Of a stretch of 64,000 bases of DNA, positions 17,726 to 27,386 are shown piece by piece. The DNA is from Chryseobacterium camelliae. GTDB taxonomy: Bacteria > Bacteroidota > Bacteroidia > Flavobacteriales > Weeksellaceae. How positions within the stretch are numbered: the stretch's first letter is position 1; the number at the start of each line of letters is the position of its first letter. The notes under the pieces are model-generated. The model saw only the letters and a list, made by a program, of their open reading frames with translations. It was not told the origin of the DNA and made no database searches. The stretch covers positions 2,356,001 through 2,420,000 of the forward strand of contig NZ_CP022986.1 in NCBI RefSeq assembly GCF_002770595.1, in the 5' to 3' direction. The position numbers were made by a program, and so were the translations under genes.

Positions 17726-20700
17726 ATGGAAACCCAAAAATATACTCCAAACAATAAAGTAAGAATTGTAACGGCTGCCTCGTTATTCGACGGCCATGAT
17801 GCCGCGATTAATATTATGCGCCGCGTGATCCAGGGAACAGGCTGCGAAGTGATTCACCTCGGGCACGATAAATCTGCTGAGGAAGTAGTGAACACCGCCA
17901 TACAGGAAGATGCCAATGCGATTGCCCTGACGTCCTATCAGGGAGGGCACAATGAATATTTCAAATACATCTACGACCTTTTAAGAGAGAAGAATTCACC
18001 GCAGATCAAGATTTTCGGCGGCGGTGGCGGAGTGATCCTTCCTGAAGAGATAAAAGAGCTGATGGATTACGGCATCGACAGGATTTATTCCCCGGATGAC
18101 GGCCGTGAGCTGGGCCTGCAGGGAATGATCGACGATTTGGTCAACAGGTCAGATTTTGCCACCGGTAAGGAAGTAACAGCAGAAGACCTGAATTCCATCA
18201 GCTTTGAAAATCCAACGAGCATTGCTAAAATCATTTCAGCTGTAGAGAACTTCTCTGACGAAAAACCGGAACTGGTTAAAGCCATCGATGAGCAATCAAA
18301 AGATCTGAATATCCCGATCATCGGGATTACCGGCACCGGAGGTGCCGGAAAGTCTTCTTTGACGGATGAACTGGTACGACGTTTCCTACGCTCCAATACC
18401 GATAAAAAAATTGCCATTATTTCCATAGACCCTTCCAAAAAGAAAACAGGAGGTGCACTCTTAGGAGACCGGATCCGTATGAATGCAATCAACGACCCGA
18501 GGGTCTATATGCGTTCTATGGCCACCAGGGAAAACAACGTTTCCGTTTCCCCATTCATTCAGTCTGCTTTAAATGTCCTGAAACTGGCCCATCCGGATGT
18601 CATCATCCTGGAAACTTCAGGTATCGGACAATCGGGTTCGGAAGTTTCTGATTTTGCGGATGTTTCCATGTATGTCATGACCCCTGAATACGGAGCCTCT
18701 ACCCAGCTCGAAAAAATCGACATGCTGGATTACGCAGATCTGGTCGCTTTGAATAAATCTGATAAAAGGGGGGCATTGGATGCCCTCCAGGCCGTAAGAA
18801 AACAGTTCCAGAGGAACCACCTGCTTTGGGAACAGCCATTGGATGAAATGCCGGTTTATGCGACCAAAGCTTCTCAGTTCAATGACCATGGAACAACGGA
18901 ACTGTACAACAGGTTGGTTTCCAAAATCAATGATAAATTCAATGACTTGAACCTGAAAGCTTTTGCAGAGCAGGAAATCACGGAAGAAGTAACGATCATC
19001 CCACCGAAAAGGGTTCGTTATCTGTCTGAAATTGTAGAAAACAACAGGCAGTATGACGCTGCCGTTGAAAAGCAGGCGGAACTGGCCAGAACCATGTACC
19101 ACATTGAAGGGGTAAAGAAAATCATATCCAATGAGGCTTTAGATGCTGAATACCAAAAGGCTGAAAAGGAACTCCAGCAGGAGAACATCGATTTCCTGAA
19201 GACCTGGGATGATACGAAAAAGGCTTTTCATGAGGAATTTTACTCTTATTATGTAAGAGGAAAAGAAATTAAAGTGGAAACCTCAACAGAATCCCTGTCA
19301 CATCTTAGGATCCCTAAAATTGCCTTGCCGAAATACAATGACTGGGGCGATCTGATCAAATGGAAAGGTCAGGAAAACCTTCCGGGAGGATTTCCGTACA
19401 CGGCAGGAATTTATCCGTTCAAAAGAACCGGAGAAGACCCGACCCGGATGTTTGCCGGGGAAGGCGGCCCTGAAAGAACCAACAGGAGATTCCATTATGT
19501 TTCTGCTGAAATGCCGGCCAAACGTCTTTCCACAGCATTCGATTCGGTAACTTTATATGGGCAGGACCCTGCCCTTCCGCCGGATATTTACGGTAAAATC
19601 GGAAATGCGGGAGTTTCCATTGCTACATTGGATGATGCGAAAAAGCTGTATTCCGGCTTCGACCTGGTGAATGCCCTGACTTCGGTCTCAATGACCATTA
19701 ACGGTCCTGCCCCAATGTTGCTGGCGTTTTTCATGAACGCAGCCATCGATCAAAACGTAGAAAAATATATTGCAGAAAACGGACTCGAGTCCAAAGTTGA
19801 AGATGTTTTAAGAGCGAAATTCGACGATAAAGGATTGGCAAGGCCGAAATACAACGGGGAGCTTCCTCCTTCCAATAACGGTTTGGGGTTACAACTTTTA
19901 GGAATTACCGGAGATGAGATCATCCCGGCAGAAGCATATGCTGAAATCAAAGCCAAGACCATTGCTACGGTCCGCGGTACCGTTCAGGCAGATATTTTAA
20001 AGGAAGACCAGGCTCAGAATACCTGTATTTTCTCCACTGAATTTGCCCTGAGACTGATGGGTGACGTTCAGGAATATTTCATCAAAGAAAAAGTACGGAA
20101 CTTCTACTCCGTTTCCATTTCGGGATATCACATTGCAGAAGCGGGCGCTAATCCGGTTTCCCAGCTGGCCTTTACCCTGGCCAACGGGTTTACTTATGTG
20201 GAATACTATCTTTCCAGAGGCATGGACATCAATGACTTTGCTCCTAACCTATCTTTCTTCTTCTCTAACGGAATCGATCCTGAATATTCTGTGATCGGCC
20301 GTGTAGCCAGAAGGATCTGGGCCAAAGCCATGAAGCTGAAGTATGGTGCCGATGAAAGAAGCCAGATGCTGAAATACCATATCCAGACTTCGGGACGTTC
20401 GCTTCACGCCCAGGAAATTGATTTCAACGATATCAGGACTACTTTGCAAGCTTTATATGCGATCTACGACAACTGTAATTCACTGCATACGAATGCCTAT
20501 GACGAAGCTATCACGACACCTACGGAACAGTCTGTGAGAAGAGCCATGGCCATCCAGCTGATCATCAATAAAGAACTGGGGCTGGCCAAAAATGAAAACC
20601 CGCTTCAGGGATCATTCATCATTGAAGAATTAACAGACCTTGTTGAAGAAGCCGTATATGCCGAATTCGACCGTATTACGGAAAGAGGCGGCGTCCTGGG

Positions 20701-21073
20701 TGCCATGGAAACCATGTACCAGCGTTCCAAGATCCAGGAAGAATCCATGCATTACGAATGGCTGAAGCATACCGGAGAATATCCGATCATCGGGGTGAAT
20801 ACATTCTTAGGAAAAGACGGTTCACCTACGGTCCGCCCGGGAGAAGTGATCCGCTCCACCGAAGAAGAGAAGCAGTCACAGATCGAATCGCTTCACAACT
20901 TCCAGAATGCCAATTCCGGAAAATCTGAAGAGGCACTGAAAAGCCTTCAGTATGCCGCCATCAATCAGCAGAACCTGTTCGAAGTGATGATGGATGCTGT
21001 AAAATACTGTTCATTAGGTCAGATTACCAATGCGCTGTTTGAAGTGGGTGGTAAGTACAGGAGGAATATGTAA
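17726..21073 (+). CDS. icmF: Fused acyl-CoA mutase/GTPase, IcmF type
   Basis: Coenzyme-B12-dependent carbon-skeleton mutase fused to its G-protein chaperone, about 1115 aa. Order: B12-binding domain (DGHDAA near residue 22, the His being the lower cobalt ligand; [11 protein letters not shown] later); MeaI/ArgK-like GTPase with P-loop GTGGAGKS near residue 205; then the substrate-binding TIM barrel ([60 protein letters not shown]). This order is that of IcmF, which interconverts isobutyryl- and n-butyryl-CoA and related acyl-CoAs. At the substrate-selecting positions I read Tyr (AGIYPFKR) and Gln (DQAQNTC), a mix of the methylmalonyl- and isobutyryl-type residues, so the true substrate is open. 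Start at the ATG behind the promoter. Confidence 0.9.
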   Translation: METQKYTPNNKVRIVTAASLFDGHDAAINIMRRVIQGTGCEVIHLGHDKSAEEVVNTAIQEDANAIALTSYQGGHNEYFKYIYDLLREKNSPQIKIFGGGGGVILPEEIKELMDYGIDRIYSPDDGRELGLQGMIDDLVNRSDFATGKEVTAEDLNSISFENPTSIAKIISAVENFSDEKPELVKAIDEQSKDLNIPIIGITGTGGAGKSSLTDELVRRFLRSNTDKKIAIISIDPSKKKTGGALLGDRIRMNAINDPRVYMRSMATRENNVSVSPFIQSALNVLKLAHPDVIILETSGIGQSGSEVSDFADVSMYVMTPEYGASTQLEKIDMLDYADLVALNKSDKRGALDALQAVRKQFQRNHLLWEQPLDEMPVYATKASQFNDHGTTELYNRLVSKINDKFNDLNLKAFAEQEITEEVTIIPPKRVRYLSEIVENNRQYDAAVEKQAELARTMYHIEGVKKIISNEALDAEYQKAEKELQQENIDFLKTWDDTKKAFHEEFYSYYVRGKEIKVETSTESLSHLRIPKIALPKYNDWGDLIKWKGQENLPGGFPYTAGIYPFKRTGEDPTRMFAGEGGPERTNRRFHYVSAEMPAKRLSTAFDSVTLYGQDPALPPDIYGKIGNAGVSIATLDDAKKLYSGFDLVNALTSVSMTINGPAPMLLAFFMNAAIDQNVEKYIAENGLESKVEDVLRAKFDDKGLARPKYNGELPPSNNGLGLQLLGITGDEIIPAEAYAEIKAKTIATVRGTVQADILKEDQAQNTCIFSTEFALRLMGDVQEYFIKEKVRNFYSVSISGYHIAEAGANPVSQLAFTLANGFTYVEYYLSRGMDINDFAPNLSFFFSNGIDPEYSVIGRVARRIWAKAMKLKYGADERSQMLKYHIQTSGRSLHAQEIDFNDIRTTLQALYAIYDNCNSLHTNAYDEAITTPTEQSVRRAMAIQLIINKELGLAKNENPLQGSFIIEELTDLVEEAVYAEFDRITERGGVLGAMETMYQRSKIQEESMHYEWLKHTGEYPIIGVNTFLGKDGSPTVRPGEVIRSTEEEKQSQIESLHNFQNANSGKSEEALKSLQYAAINQQNLFEVMMDAVKYCSLGQITNALFEVGGKYRRNM

Positions 21074-21098
21074 TAGCCGGACAGGCTGATTTAAAAAC

Positions 21099-21131
21099 AA
21101 ACCTTCAAGGTTTTCAAAACCTTGAAGGTTT
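21099..21131 (+). terminator. Long palindrome acting as terminator after icmF
   Basis: Perfect inverted repeat of 16 bases on each side of a single central C, 26 bp after the mutase stop. It folds into a long stem with an A/T-rich apex. The arms (core CCTTCAAGG) look like a palindrome that I recall as dispersed in Flavobacteriia genomes, so it may be a repeat element as well as a terminator. Confidence 0.75.
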
Positions 21132-21228
21132 AAATAAACACTTTTATATTAAATACAGCACATAGCCATAAAAATATAAATCCTATTTTTATGTATATAA
21201 AAACCGCTAATCATTAAACTCAGCCAAT

Positions 21229-22284
21229 ATGAAGTATTCCTTAAAAAACATCCTGCTTTTCTGCAGTATGATCACCACAACTTTTTTTAATGCCCAGAAA
21301 AAAACCGAGGATTTTTCCATCAGCCTTCCTGACCAGAAACCTGAAAAAAGTTATTACAAAACCCTTCGGCTGATTGATGCCCGGACCGATACCACTTCAT
21401 TGGGAATTGTTCAGAAAGGGGCATTTAATACCAAAGCAAAAGTAGTCCCTGCAACACCGCTTTCCGGACAGTTCCAGAATTTACTGAATCATCTGGACAA
21501 CGGAACCGCCGAAGACGGAACAACTGTCATGTATTTAAAACAGCTGTATTTCGCAGAACTTACCGGAGCATTCAGCGAGCATGGTTACTGCTATTTTCAG
21601 GCCTACCTGTTTGCAAAAAATGATGACGGCACTTATTCATACCTGGACAAAATAGATTCTGTTATCGATCATTCCTCTATGGATGTCACCAAAGCCACCA
21701 TGAAAAAGGGCAGCGATATGGTAAGCAACTTTATCAGCCGCAATATTTCAAAGAAAGCAGCATCAACGGATCAGTATTCTTTTGCCGATCTCAAAAACTT
21801 CGATAACATAGAAAAGCAGAAATTAAACCTGTACAGCGCTTCTGAACTTCAGGACGGGATCTACCCTGATTATGCTTCTTTCAGAGATCAGAAGCCAACG
21901 AAGCAACTTACCAATGTAAAATTTTACGGCAAATCGCCTAAGATCATCAAAATCTACGAGGCAGAAGAAGGAAAGGAAAAAGAAATCAGGAAAAATAATA
22001 TTTATGCGATCGTATACAAAGGCAATCCTTATCTGCATCTTTCCATAGAAGACGCCTTTACGCCCGCAGAAAAAAAGGACGGAGATTTTTACTTTACCGG
22101 AAAAATAAAATCTACAGCGAAGACAGGAGATGTTGTACTGGCATCCGCATTTTTCGGAATTATCGGCGGTTTGATTGCTTCAGGCCCTTCTTCAACACTG
22201 TTCGAACAGAAACTGGATTATATGAACGGAGGTTTCATACCGCTCAGAGAAGTCAGTAATAAAAGGACTGCTCCCCAGCCATAA
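21229..22284 (+). CDS. Secreted protein of unknown function
   Basis: 351 aa with a Sec signal peptide (about residues 1-22, ending FNAQ). The N-terminal part has KTLRLIDARTDTTSLGIVQKG, typical of small Bacteroidetes envelope proteins. A hydrophobic glycine-rich stretch near residues 304-325 (VVLASAFFGIIGGLIASG) could be a membrane segment. No catalytic motif was seen. The stop lies 17 bp before the start of the PP-loop gene, so the two may share a transcript. I do not recognise the family. Confidence 0.65.
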   Translation: MKYSLKNILLFCSMITTTFFNAQKKTEDFSISLPDQKPEKSYYKTLRLIDARTDTTSLGIVQKGAFNTKAKVVPATPLSGQFQNLLNHLDNGTAEDGTTVMYLKQLYFAELTGAFSEHGYCYFQAYLFAKNDDGTYSYLDKIDSVIDHSSMDVTKATMKKGSDMVSNFISRNISKKAASTDQYSFADLKNFDNIEKQKLNLYSASELQDGIYPDYASFRDQKPTKQLTNVKFYGKSPKIIKIYEAEEGKEKEIRKNNIYAIVYKGNPYLHLSIEDAFTPAEKKDGDFYFTGKIKSTAKTGDVVLASAFFGIIGGLIASGPSSTLFEQKLDYMNGGFIPLREVSNKRTAPQP

Positions 22285-22301
22285 GTTTGAAAAAAGTTCA
22301 C

Positions 22302-23045
22302 ATGAAACCTAAAGCCGTTTTCAACTGGAGCAGCGGAAAAGATTCTGCCCTCGCTTTATACAAAACACTACAGGAAGACCGGTTGGAAATTTCTGCCCTG
22401 CTCACCAGCATCAACAAAGAATTCGGGCGGGTTTCCATGCACGGACTTCCGGTCTCCCTGCTGGAACGGCAGGCTGAAAGCTTAGCCTTTCCACTCATTA
22501 AAATGGAGCTCCCCAAAGAGCCATCCATGGAAGAATACCGGGATATTATGGATACCACCATGAACGAAATACGGAATATGGGAGTCACCCATTCGGTATT
22601 CGGGGATATTTTCCTGAAAGACCTCAGGAAATACCGGGAAAACCAGCTGCAGGCTGTAGGAATGCAGGCTGTTTTTCCACTCTGGAAACAGGACACAACC
22701 AGTCTGATCCAGGAATTTCTTGCGTTAGGCTTTAAAACCATTGTGACCTGTGTCAACGAAACCTATCTGGATCCGGGTTTTGCAGGAAGGATCATTGATC
22801 AGGATTTCCTGAAAGACCTCCCTGACCATGTTGATCCATGCGGAGAAAACGGAGAATTCCACACCTTTACTTTTGACGGCCCCATTTTTAAGAATCCTGT
22901 AGCATTTGATATAGGAGAAAGTGTCAGAAAAACCTATCCTAAACCAAAAGCTCATGAAGACGAAGAAGCCGGTGAATATGTTTTCTGGTTCTGTGATCTG
23001 ATACAAAGTGATCCGGATAGTTTAGCTGATCTGAAATCTAAATGA
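22302..23045 (+). CDS. PP-loop ATPase, diphthine-ammonia ligase (Dph6) family
   Basis: 247 aa. The N-terminal PP-loop motif WSSGKDSALALYK (about residues 10-22) binds ATP for adenylation. The later segment VFGDIFLKDLRKYRE and the DPCGENGEFHTF motif are hallmarks of the Dph6/MJ0570 group. Bacteria make no diphthamide, so the bacterial substrate is unknown; amidation of some acid is the likely chemistry. The ATG at 22302 is chosen over a TTG at 22287 because it fits the family N-terminus. Confidence 0.82.
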   Translation: MKPKAVFNWSSGKDSALALYKTLQEDRLEISALLTSINKEFGRVSMHGLPVSLLERQAESLAFPLIKMELPKEPSMEEYRDIMDTTMNEIRNMGVTHSVFGDIFLKDLRKYRENQLQAVGMQAVFPLWKQDTTSLIQEFLALGFKTIVTCVNETYLDPGFAGRIIDQDFLKDLPDHVDPCGENGEFHTFTFDGPIFKNPVAFDIGESVRKTYPKPKAHEDEEAGEYVFWFCDLIQSDPDSLADLKSK

Positions 23046-23132
23046 TGAGAAAAGCAGCTGGATAAAATGTTATAAAAGTCATTAACCATGTCTTTAAGGC
23101 ATGCATCTTGCTGAAAGATCGAAAACACAACA

Positions 23133-24278
23133 ATGAATAAAAGGTTATCCTTCTTTACCGCATGTATTATTCTGCTGAGCATTTTTATAGGTTGCCAACA
23201 GGAAACGAAAGCTGTCAACACTTATGATGCTGATAGAAAGCTCTTAATCGACAGTACGGTTACGGCCTTTGAAAAAAAACTCCTGAAAAACCAGATCGAT
23301 TCTGTTTTTAAGCAGCATCAGTTTAACGGAAGTGTTGCCATTTTTAAAGATTCCGTTGAGCTTTACCGGAAGAATCAGGGCTTTTCGGATTTCAAACATA
23401 AAATAAAGATCGATGACGAGACCATTTTTGCCATAGGATCGGTCAGCAAGCAGTTTACGGCTGTCTTGATCCTGCTTCAGGCAGAGCAGGGCAAACTTAA
23501 TGTCGAGGATAAGGTTTCAAAATATTTAACCGCTTTTCAAAATAAAGAATATGAAAATATCACCATTCATCAGCTTTTAAACCATACGTCCGGCCTGAAT
23601 ACCATGGGCGGGAAACTTCATTTCAAAAGCGGCGCCGGATTCCTGTACTCCAATGACGGATTTAATGCCCTGGGAAAAGTGGTGGAAAAGGTGACCGGAA
23701 ACTCATATGACGAAAATATTTCCGGACTGTTTCAAAAAGCAGGCATGAGCCATTCTTCTACCGGAAGTTCATATAAAGATCTGGACGGAAACTTTGCCGG
23801 CGCCTATCTGGGTAACGGAAAAGTCGTTGAAAAAATACATCCTATGCCGGAACGGTTGGGCAGCAGAGAGATCGGTATTCCTGCGGGTGGCGTCCTGTCT
23901 ACTGCTGATGATCTCCATCGTTGGAACAATGCTTTATATAGCGGGAAAATCCTCCGTCCCGAAACTCTGAAAATGTTAGTGGCTCAAAGTGCAGAAAGGC
24001 ACCATGCTATTTTCGGGAAGATGGGTTATGGGTATGGAATTATGACCAATCCCGGTAAACCCGTTGCTTACTTTCACAGCGGTTATGTCAAAGGATCCCC
24101 TTCTTTAAACATTTTTTATCCCGGAACAAAAACTTCCGTCATCATCCTGTCAAACATTGCAGATGAAGGAAAGGGGAAAGGATTTACGTTCAGGCCTCAT
24201 GTAGAAATTAAGAACATTACAGACGCTGTAGAAAACGCCATTTCGGAAATGAGCAACCATCAGCAGAGTCAAATGTAA
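23133..24278 (+). CDS. Serine hydrolase, beta-lactamase class C fold, lipoprotein
   Basis: 381 aa. A lipobox IFIGC near residue 21 predicts a lipid-anchored envelope protein. The penicillin-binding/class C triad is visible: SVSK (Ser103, Lys106), YSN (Tyr172, Asn174) and HSG (His315) in place of the KTG box. These make it an active member of the AmpC/EstB/D-aminopeptidase family. The substrate cannot be told from sequence: peptidase, esterase or beta-lactamase are all possible. It stands alone between the Dph6-like gene and ruvC. Confidence 0.85.
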   Translation: MNKRLSFFTACIILLSIFIGCQQETKAVNTYDADRKLLIDSTVTAFEKKLLKNQIDSVFKQHQFNGSVAIFKDSVELYRKNQGFSDFKHKIKIDDETIFAIGSVSKQFTAVLILLQAEQGKLNVEDKVSKYLTAFQNKEYENITIHQLLNHTSGLNTMGGKLHFKSGAGFLYSNDGFNALGKVVEKVTGNSYDENISGLFQKAGMSHSSTGSSYKDLDGNFAGAYLGNGKVVEKIHPMPERLGSREIGIPAGGVLSTADDLHRWNNALYSGKILRPETLKMLVAQSAERHHAIFGKMGYGYGIMTNPGKPVAYFHSGYVKGSPSLNIFYPGTKTSVIILSNIADEGKGKGFTFRPHVEIKNITDAVENAISEMSNHQQSQM

Positions 24279-24363
24279 ATTTTCAAATTAATATTTAATC
24301 ACTCATTATAAGCAAGATAGAAGGATAAGATAAAGAATGCTTTCAGCACAAAATCAGATATGC

Positions 24364-24371
24364 TATCTTTG
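24364..24371 (+). promoter_or_regulatory. -7 promoter element (TATCTTTG) abutting the ruvC start
   Basis: TAnnTTTG match ending 4 bp before the GTG start of ruvC. Transcription from it would begin at or within the start codon, so the mRNA would be leaderless or the main promoter lies elsewhere. Confidence 0.45.
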
Positions 24372-24375
24372 ACCG

Positions 24376-24930
24376 GTGATTACAGAAAAAATAATTTTAG
24401 GAATTGACCCGGGAACCACAGTGATGGGTTTCGGACTGATTTCAGTAAAAAAAGGCGTGATGGAAATGGTATCCATTCATGAACTGTTGCTGAAAAAATA
24501 CCCTAACCACGAAACGAAACTGAAATATATTTTTGATAAAACCCTGGCCCTTATCGATGAATTCCATCCGGATGAAGTAGCACTGGAAGCTCCGTTCTTC
24601 GGAAAGAATGTCCAGAGTATGCTGAAACTTGGCCGTGCCCAGGGAGTCGCTATGGCCGCAAGTTTATACCGAAACATCCCGATTACGGAATATTCCCCAA
24701 AAAAAATCAAAATGGCTATTACGGGTAATGGAAATGCCAGCAAGGAACAGGTGGCAGGCATGCTTCAGAATCTTCTGAAGCTAAAAGAATTCCCAACCAA
24801 ATACCTGGATGCCTCTGACGGACTGGCCGTAGCCGTGTGCCATCATTTTAACTCCGGAACCATTGCAGATACGAAATCCTATACAGGATGGGAAAGTTTC
24901 TTAAAACAGAATCCGGACCGCCTTAAATAG
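24376..24930 (+). CDS. ruvC: Crossover junction endodeoxyribonuclease RuvC
   Basis: Holliday-junction resolvase that works with RuvAB in recombination repair. 184 aa, normal length. The four acidic catalytic residues fit: Asp11 in LGIDPGTTVMG, Glu near 71 in ALEAPFFGKN, and the pair in DASDGLAVAVCHH near 145-148. The start is GTG at 24376; the next Met lies after the first catalytic Asp, so GTG must be right. A -7 promoter element ends 4 bp upstream, hinting at a leaderless mRNA. The 3' end overlaps its own terminator. Confidence 0.93.
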   Translation: MITEKIILGIDPGTTVMGFGLISVKKGVMEMVSIHELLLKKYPNHETKLKYIFDKTLALIDEFHPDEVALEAPFFGKNVQSMLKLGRAQGVAMAASLYRNIPITEYSPKKIKMAITGNGNASKEQVAGMLQNLLKLKEFPTKYLDASDGLAVAVCHHFNSGTIADTKSYTGWESFLKQNPDRLK

Positions 24931-24952
24931 CCGTCCGGATTCAGGATTTATT
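24910..24952 (+). terminator. Terminator overlapping the ruvC stop
   Basis: A 9-bp perfect stem (24910-24918 with 24933-24941) encloses the ruvC TAG and is followed by a T-rich stretch. It separates ruvC from the convergent lipoprotein gene. Confidence 0.7.
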
Positions 24953-25361
24953 TTTCCTTACCTTTATACTCCTCCGGACTGACCGTAAAATCAGTTAGAG
25001 GCTTGCCGTTTTTATCGTAGTAAGAGTATTTGAAGGTTACCCCATAGTCTTTCAGGTCCTGCATATCGGCAGAAGTTTTCAAGCTGTTCAAAGCACTGGT
25101 TTTAGCTTCCTGCTTGAAATCCCCGATCTCCTCAGGCGTTACCTGTTCTTTGGTATCTTCGGTAAGCGTGTAATTGTATTTCAGTGTCTTACTTCCCGTC
25201 GTAACACTGTCGAAACGGATTCCGTCACTCAGCACCTGGGGTGTAAGCTTATTCATATTGGCCGCCGCTTCTTTCAGTTCATCATCAATGGCTTTTTCCT
25301 TAGTACAAGAGGTTAAGGCCAACACCAGGCAGGCTGCCGAAACCCGGATTAAATTTTTCAT
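24948..25361 (-). CDS. Small lipoprotein of unknown function
   Basis: 137 aa with a lipobox LTSC near residue 19 (MKNLIRVSAACLVLALTSC), so lipid-anchored. The mature part is highly charged and ends with FKYSYYDKNGKPLTDFTV, a beta-hairpin-like motif. No known domain recognised. It is convergent with ruvC and monocistronic. Confidence 0.65.
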   Translation of the reverse strand: MKNLIRVSAACLVLALTSCTKEKAIDDELKEAAANMNKLTPQVLSDGIRFDSVTTGSKTLKYNYTLTEDTKEQVTPEEIGDFKQEAKTSALNSLKTSADMQDLKDYGVTFKYSYYDKNGKPLTDFTVSPEEYKGKEK

Positions 25362-25435
25362 ACGCTGATTTTTGTGGATTGATGATTAAAGATAAGAAAA
25401 ATTTTACGGATGGAAATGGAGCAGAAGTATAACAA

Positions 25436-25876
25436 TTAGCCAGTATGCTTCCTGTCTAATTTTACAATCAAAATTAATATTGAAATAATGCCAGCATATA
25501 TAATAGGAGGACTAGGGATATACATTTCAGGATTCTTTAAAGCCATAGAACCTGTACAGTAAAAAGTACCCACAACTAAGAATACAGAAATAAAAGCCAA
25601 TATTACTTTATTTCTTGTCCACAATTTAATGAGTAAACCTAAAATCAACATTGCCGGGATTGAATATACTAAACCCATGCAAGTGATAAAAAGGACAGCC
25701 TGCCAAAATTCTTCTTTAAATAAAATTGTCCCATTATTTACAATACCATTGATACCATAATCATTGACCATAAGAAAAAGAAATGCTGATATGCTATTTG
25801 TGAGAATCCATATTTTCAATAAGAAAAAAAAGATGGCATTACCTGAAATAAGATTTAATTTTAGATTTTTATCTAT
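25436..25876 (-). pseudogene. Membrane protein, duplicated copy A, start codon changed
   Basis: Integral membrane protein with four hydrophobic segments (ISAFLFLMV, AVLFITCMGLVYSIPAMLILGLLI, VILAFISVFLVVGTFYC, IIYAGIISILILIV). It is almost identical at DNA level to the gene at 29622-30032. The ATG used in that copy (30030-30032) reads ATA here at 25874-25876; only a TTG at 25817-25819 could start a shorter 127-aa product. On the other hand this copy keeps what looks like the original C-terminus (LIVKLDRKHTG), while the other is truncated by a junction. So each duplicate is damaged at a different end. Function unknown; it may be an immunity or accessory membrane protein of the island. It may still be expressed from TTG. 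Confidence 0.5.
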
Positions 25877-26208
25877 TGCTTCTGACAGGAGAATATAATA
25901 TGCTAAAATAAATCAAATCTATAATATCCGGACTGTAAGACCGTTATTTATTAATTAAGGAATAAAATATTCTATTTCTTCAGCATAAGCATAGTCACCA
26001 AAATCCTGATTCTCTTTAGATGAGATTTCTCCTTTGAATCTTAAAAGCTTGATGACTTTATCTTTTGTTTTTAAATAAACAACAGCATGCTGTTTATCAT
26101 TTTCCAACTCGATAATGAAATTACTATAGGCAAGTTTCTCATTCGCCTGATAAGTTTCATCAAATAATCTTTTTAATGTTTTAGGCATTACTATGTTGGT
26201 ATCATAAT
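25493..26208 (-). repeat. Long direct repeat, unit A (~0.7 kb)
   Basis: Nearly identical to 29649-30364 at a constant offset of 4156 bp with no indels seen over the stretch. It covers most of the membrane-protein gene and the 3' part of the DUF2931 gene. Beyond about 26208 the two diverge to ordinary paralogue similarity. No transposase or terminal inverted repeats flank it. Confidence 0.85.
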
Positions 26209-27122
26209 ATTTACCTGATAACCTGTCTTGCCATGATACTGATATATGCACAGGAATTTTTCCTATAAAACCTCCATTAACATCATTAATGTCATCTGAT
26301 AAATTTTCCGAATAAAACGAGGTATAACCATCCATCTGAAGAAACAACATTGCTTCTATCAAGCTTAGCATCTTTATTTTTTGATACAAATTTCATATCA
26401 TAATAATATTCTCTTTCATTATTTGCCCAAGCCTCGGATGGTATTCCGTGATGTTGCCAGTATGTATAATATTTACCCCAATTCTTAAAGTTTTTTAACT
26501 TATATTGAGTATTAGCAGTACTATCATATTGCCTTTTTAATTGTGCTTTTAAAAGTTCTACTTTGTTGAAATCCCCATTTACTTCTAACCAAATTCTTAT
26601 CCAGCCTTTAGGCGCCATTCCTACAATTAACTGAAAATTAGAGTTATCTAATTTTTCCGTATTATCTACTTTGTGTTTAATGTGAGAGCGCTCATTAAAA
26701 AGAGAAAAAATTTTCTCTTTAGGTAATTGCAGTACACCTTCGTAAATAAAATTATTTTCTCCGCTAGAATAATGTATATATACATTTTCAGGTAATACTT
26801 TATATTTATCTCCTGTTATAAAATTTCCTGCAGTATCTCCCCAACCAGGATCTATTCCTGTTAGCACACTTGCCATCGCGCCTCCTGGATTAAACTTTAC
26901 AAGTATATTGCTCGCAGGATAAAATTTTGGAGCAGAAATTCCTGCAGACCAATTGTAATGGTCTGCAGGAATTTCTTTTTTAGTCTCTTTACTACAACTC
27001 ACAATCAGAAAGACACTAATGAGAGTTAATTTTATCCTGTTTAGATAATTTAGGTGTATAGAATAAACGTTTGTAAGGTTGTATTGCACGTTCATTTTCA
27101 TTTTCATTGAATTGAGGTTCAT
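25955..27122 (-). pseudogene. DUF2931-like lipoprotein, copy 1, frameshifted
   Basis: Homologue of the intact gene at 30111-31154. The N-terminal part has a lipobox (FLIVSC) and reads through YNWSAGISAPKFYP, VVGMAPKGWIRIW (actual VGMAPKGWIRIW) and YYTYWQHHGIPSEAW to SSDGW. Near 26325-26332 one extra T shifts the frame. The shifted frame ends shortly after, while the C-terminal part continues in another frame (YTSFYSENLSDDIND ... YAYAEEIEYFIP) to 25955. Removing one T restores a single frame that lines up with the intact copy. The start is uncertain: ATG near 27122 or 27095. Either a real pseudogene or a sequencing error. The 5' end overlaps the fragment at 27016-27264. Confidence 0.72.
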
Positions 27123-27264
27123 TAGCATACAGCATTCCGATATGATCAAGCCCATCATAGATTGTACTGCTTAAATATTTATCCAGTTGATCTTTTGCTA
27201 ATCTTCCCATATAACTTGCTGATAAATGTACAAATTTCGATACTATAGCCTTTAATTCCTTCAA
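27016..27264 (-). pseudogene. 3' fragment of an unidentified, possibly toxin, gene
   Basis: An 82-codon open stretch (FVHLSASYMGRLAKD ... YANEPQFNENENERA ... FYTPKLSKQDKINSH) begins right after an in-frame stop and has no proper start. Its last 30-odd codons match short remnants in the same position before the other two DUF2931 genes (PYERQSYSPKLAVFDT). It overlaps the lipoprotein start in a different frame. The ending resembles tails of alpha/beta-hydrolase-type T6SS effectors that I remember, but this is weak. Best read: the 3' end of a gene whose 5' part was lost. Confidence 0.5.
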
Positions 27265-27351
27265 TCATCAAAATATTGTCTTTACCGAGCATATTTATCA
27301 GTTATAAGATTTGGGTAAACTTGTTTTTATACTTTGATGCCTCTTTTGAAA

Positions 27352-27380
27352 AAACCGCAACTGGGAAAGTTGCGGTTTAA
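27352..27380 (-). terminator. Terminator after the secreted protein at 27387
   Basis: An 11-bp perfect stem (27352-27362 with 27368-27378) and, on the minus strand, a T tract. It follows the stop at 27387 by a few bases. Confidence 0.85.
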
Positions 27381-27386
27381 AATCTA

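Noticed and set aside
23133..24278. Calling the serine hydrolase an AmpC beta-lactamase resistance gene
   Set aside because: The class C triad is present, but many lipid-anchored homologues are peptidases or esterases, and the KTG box is HSG here.
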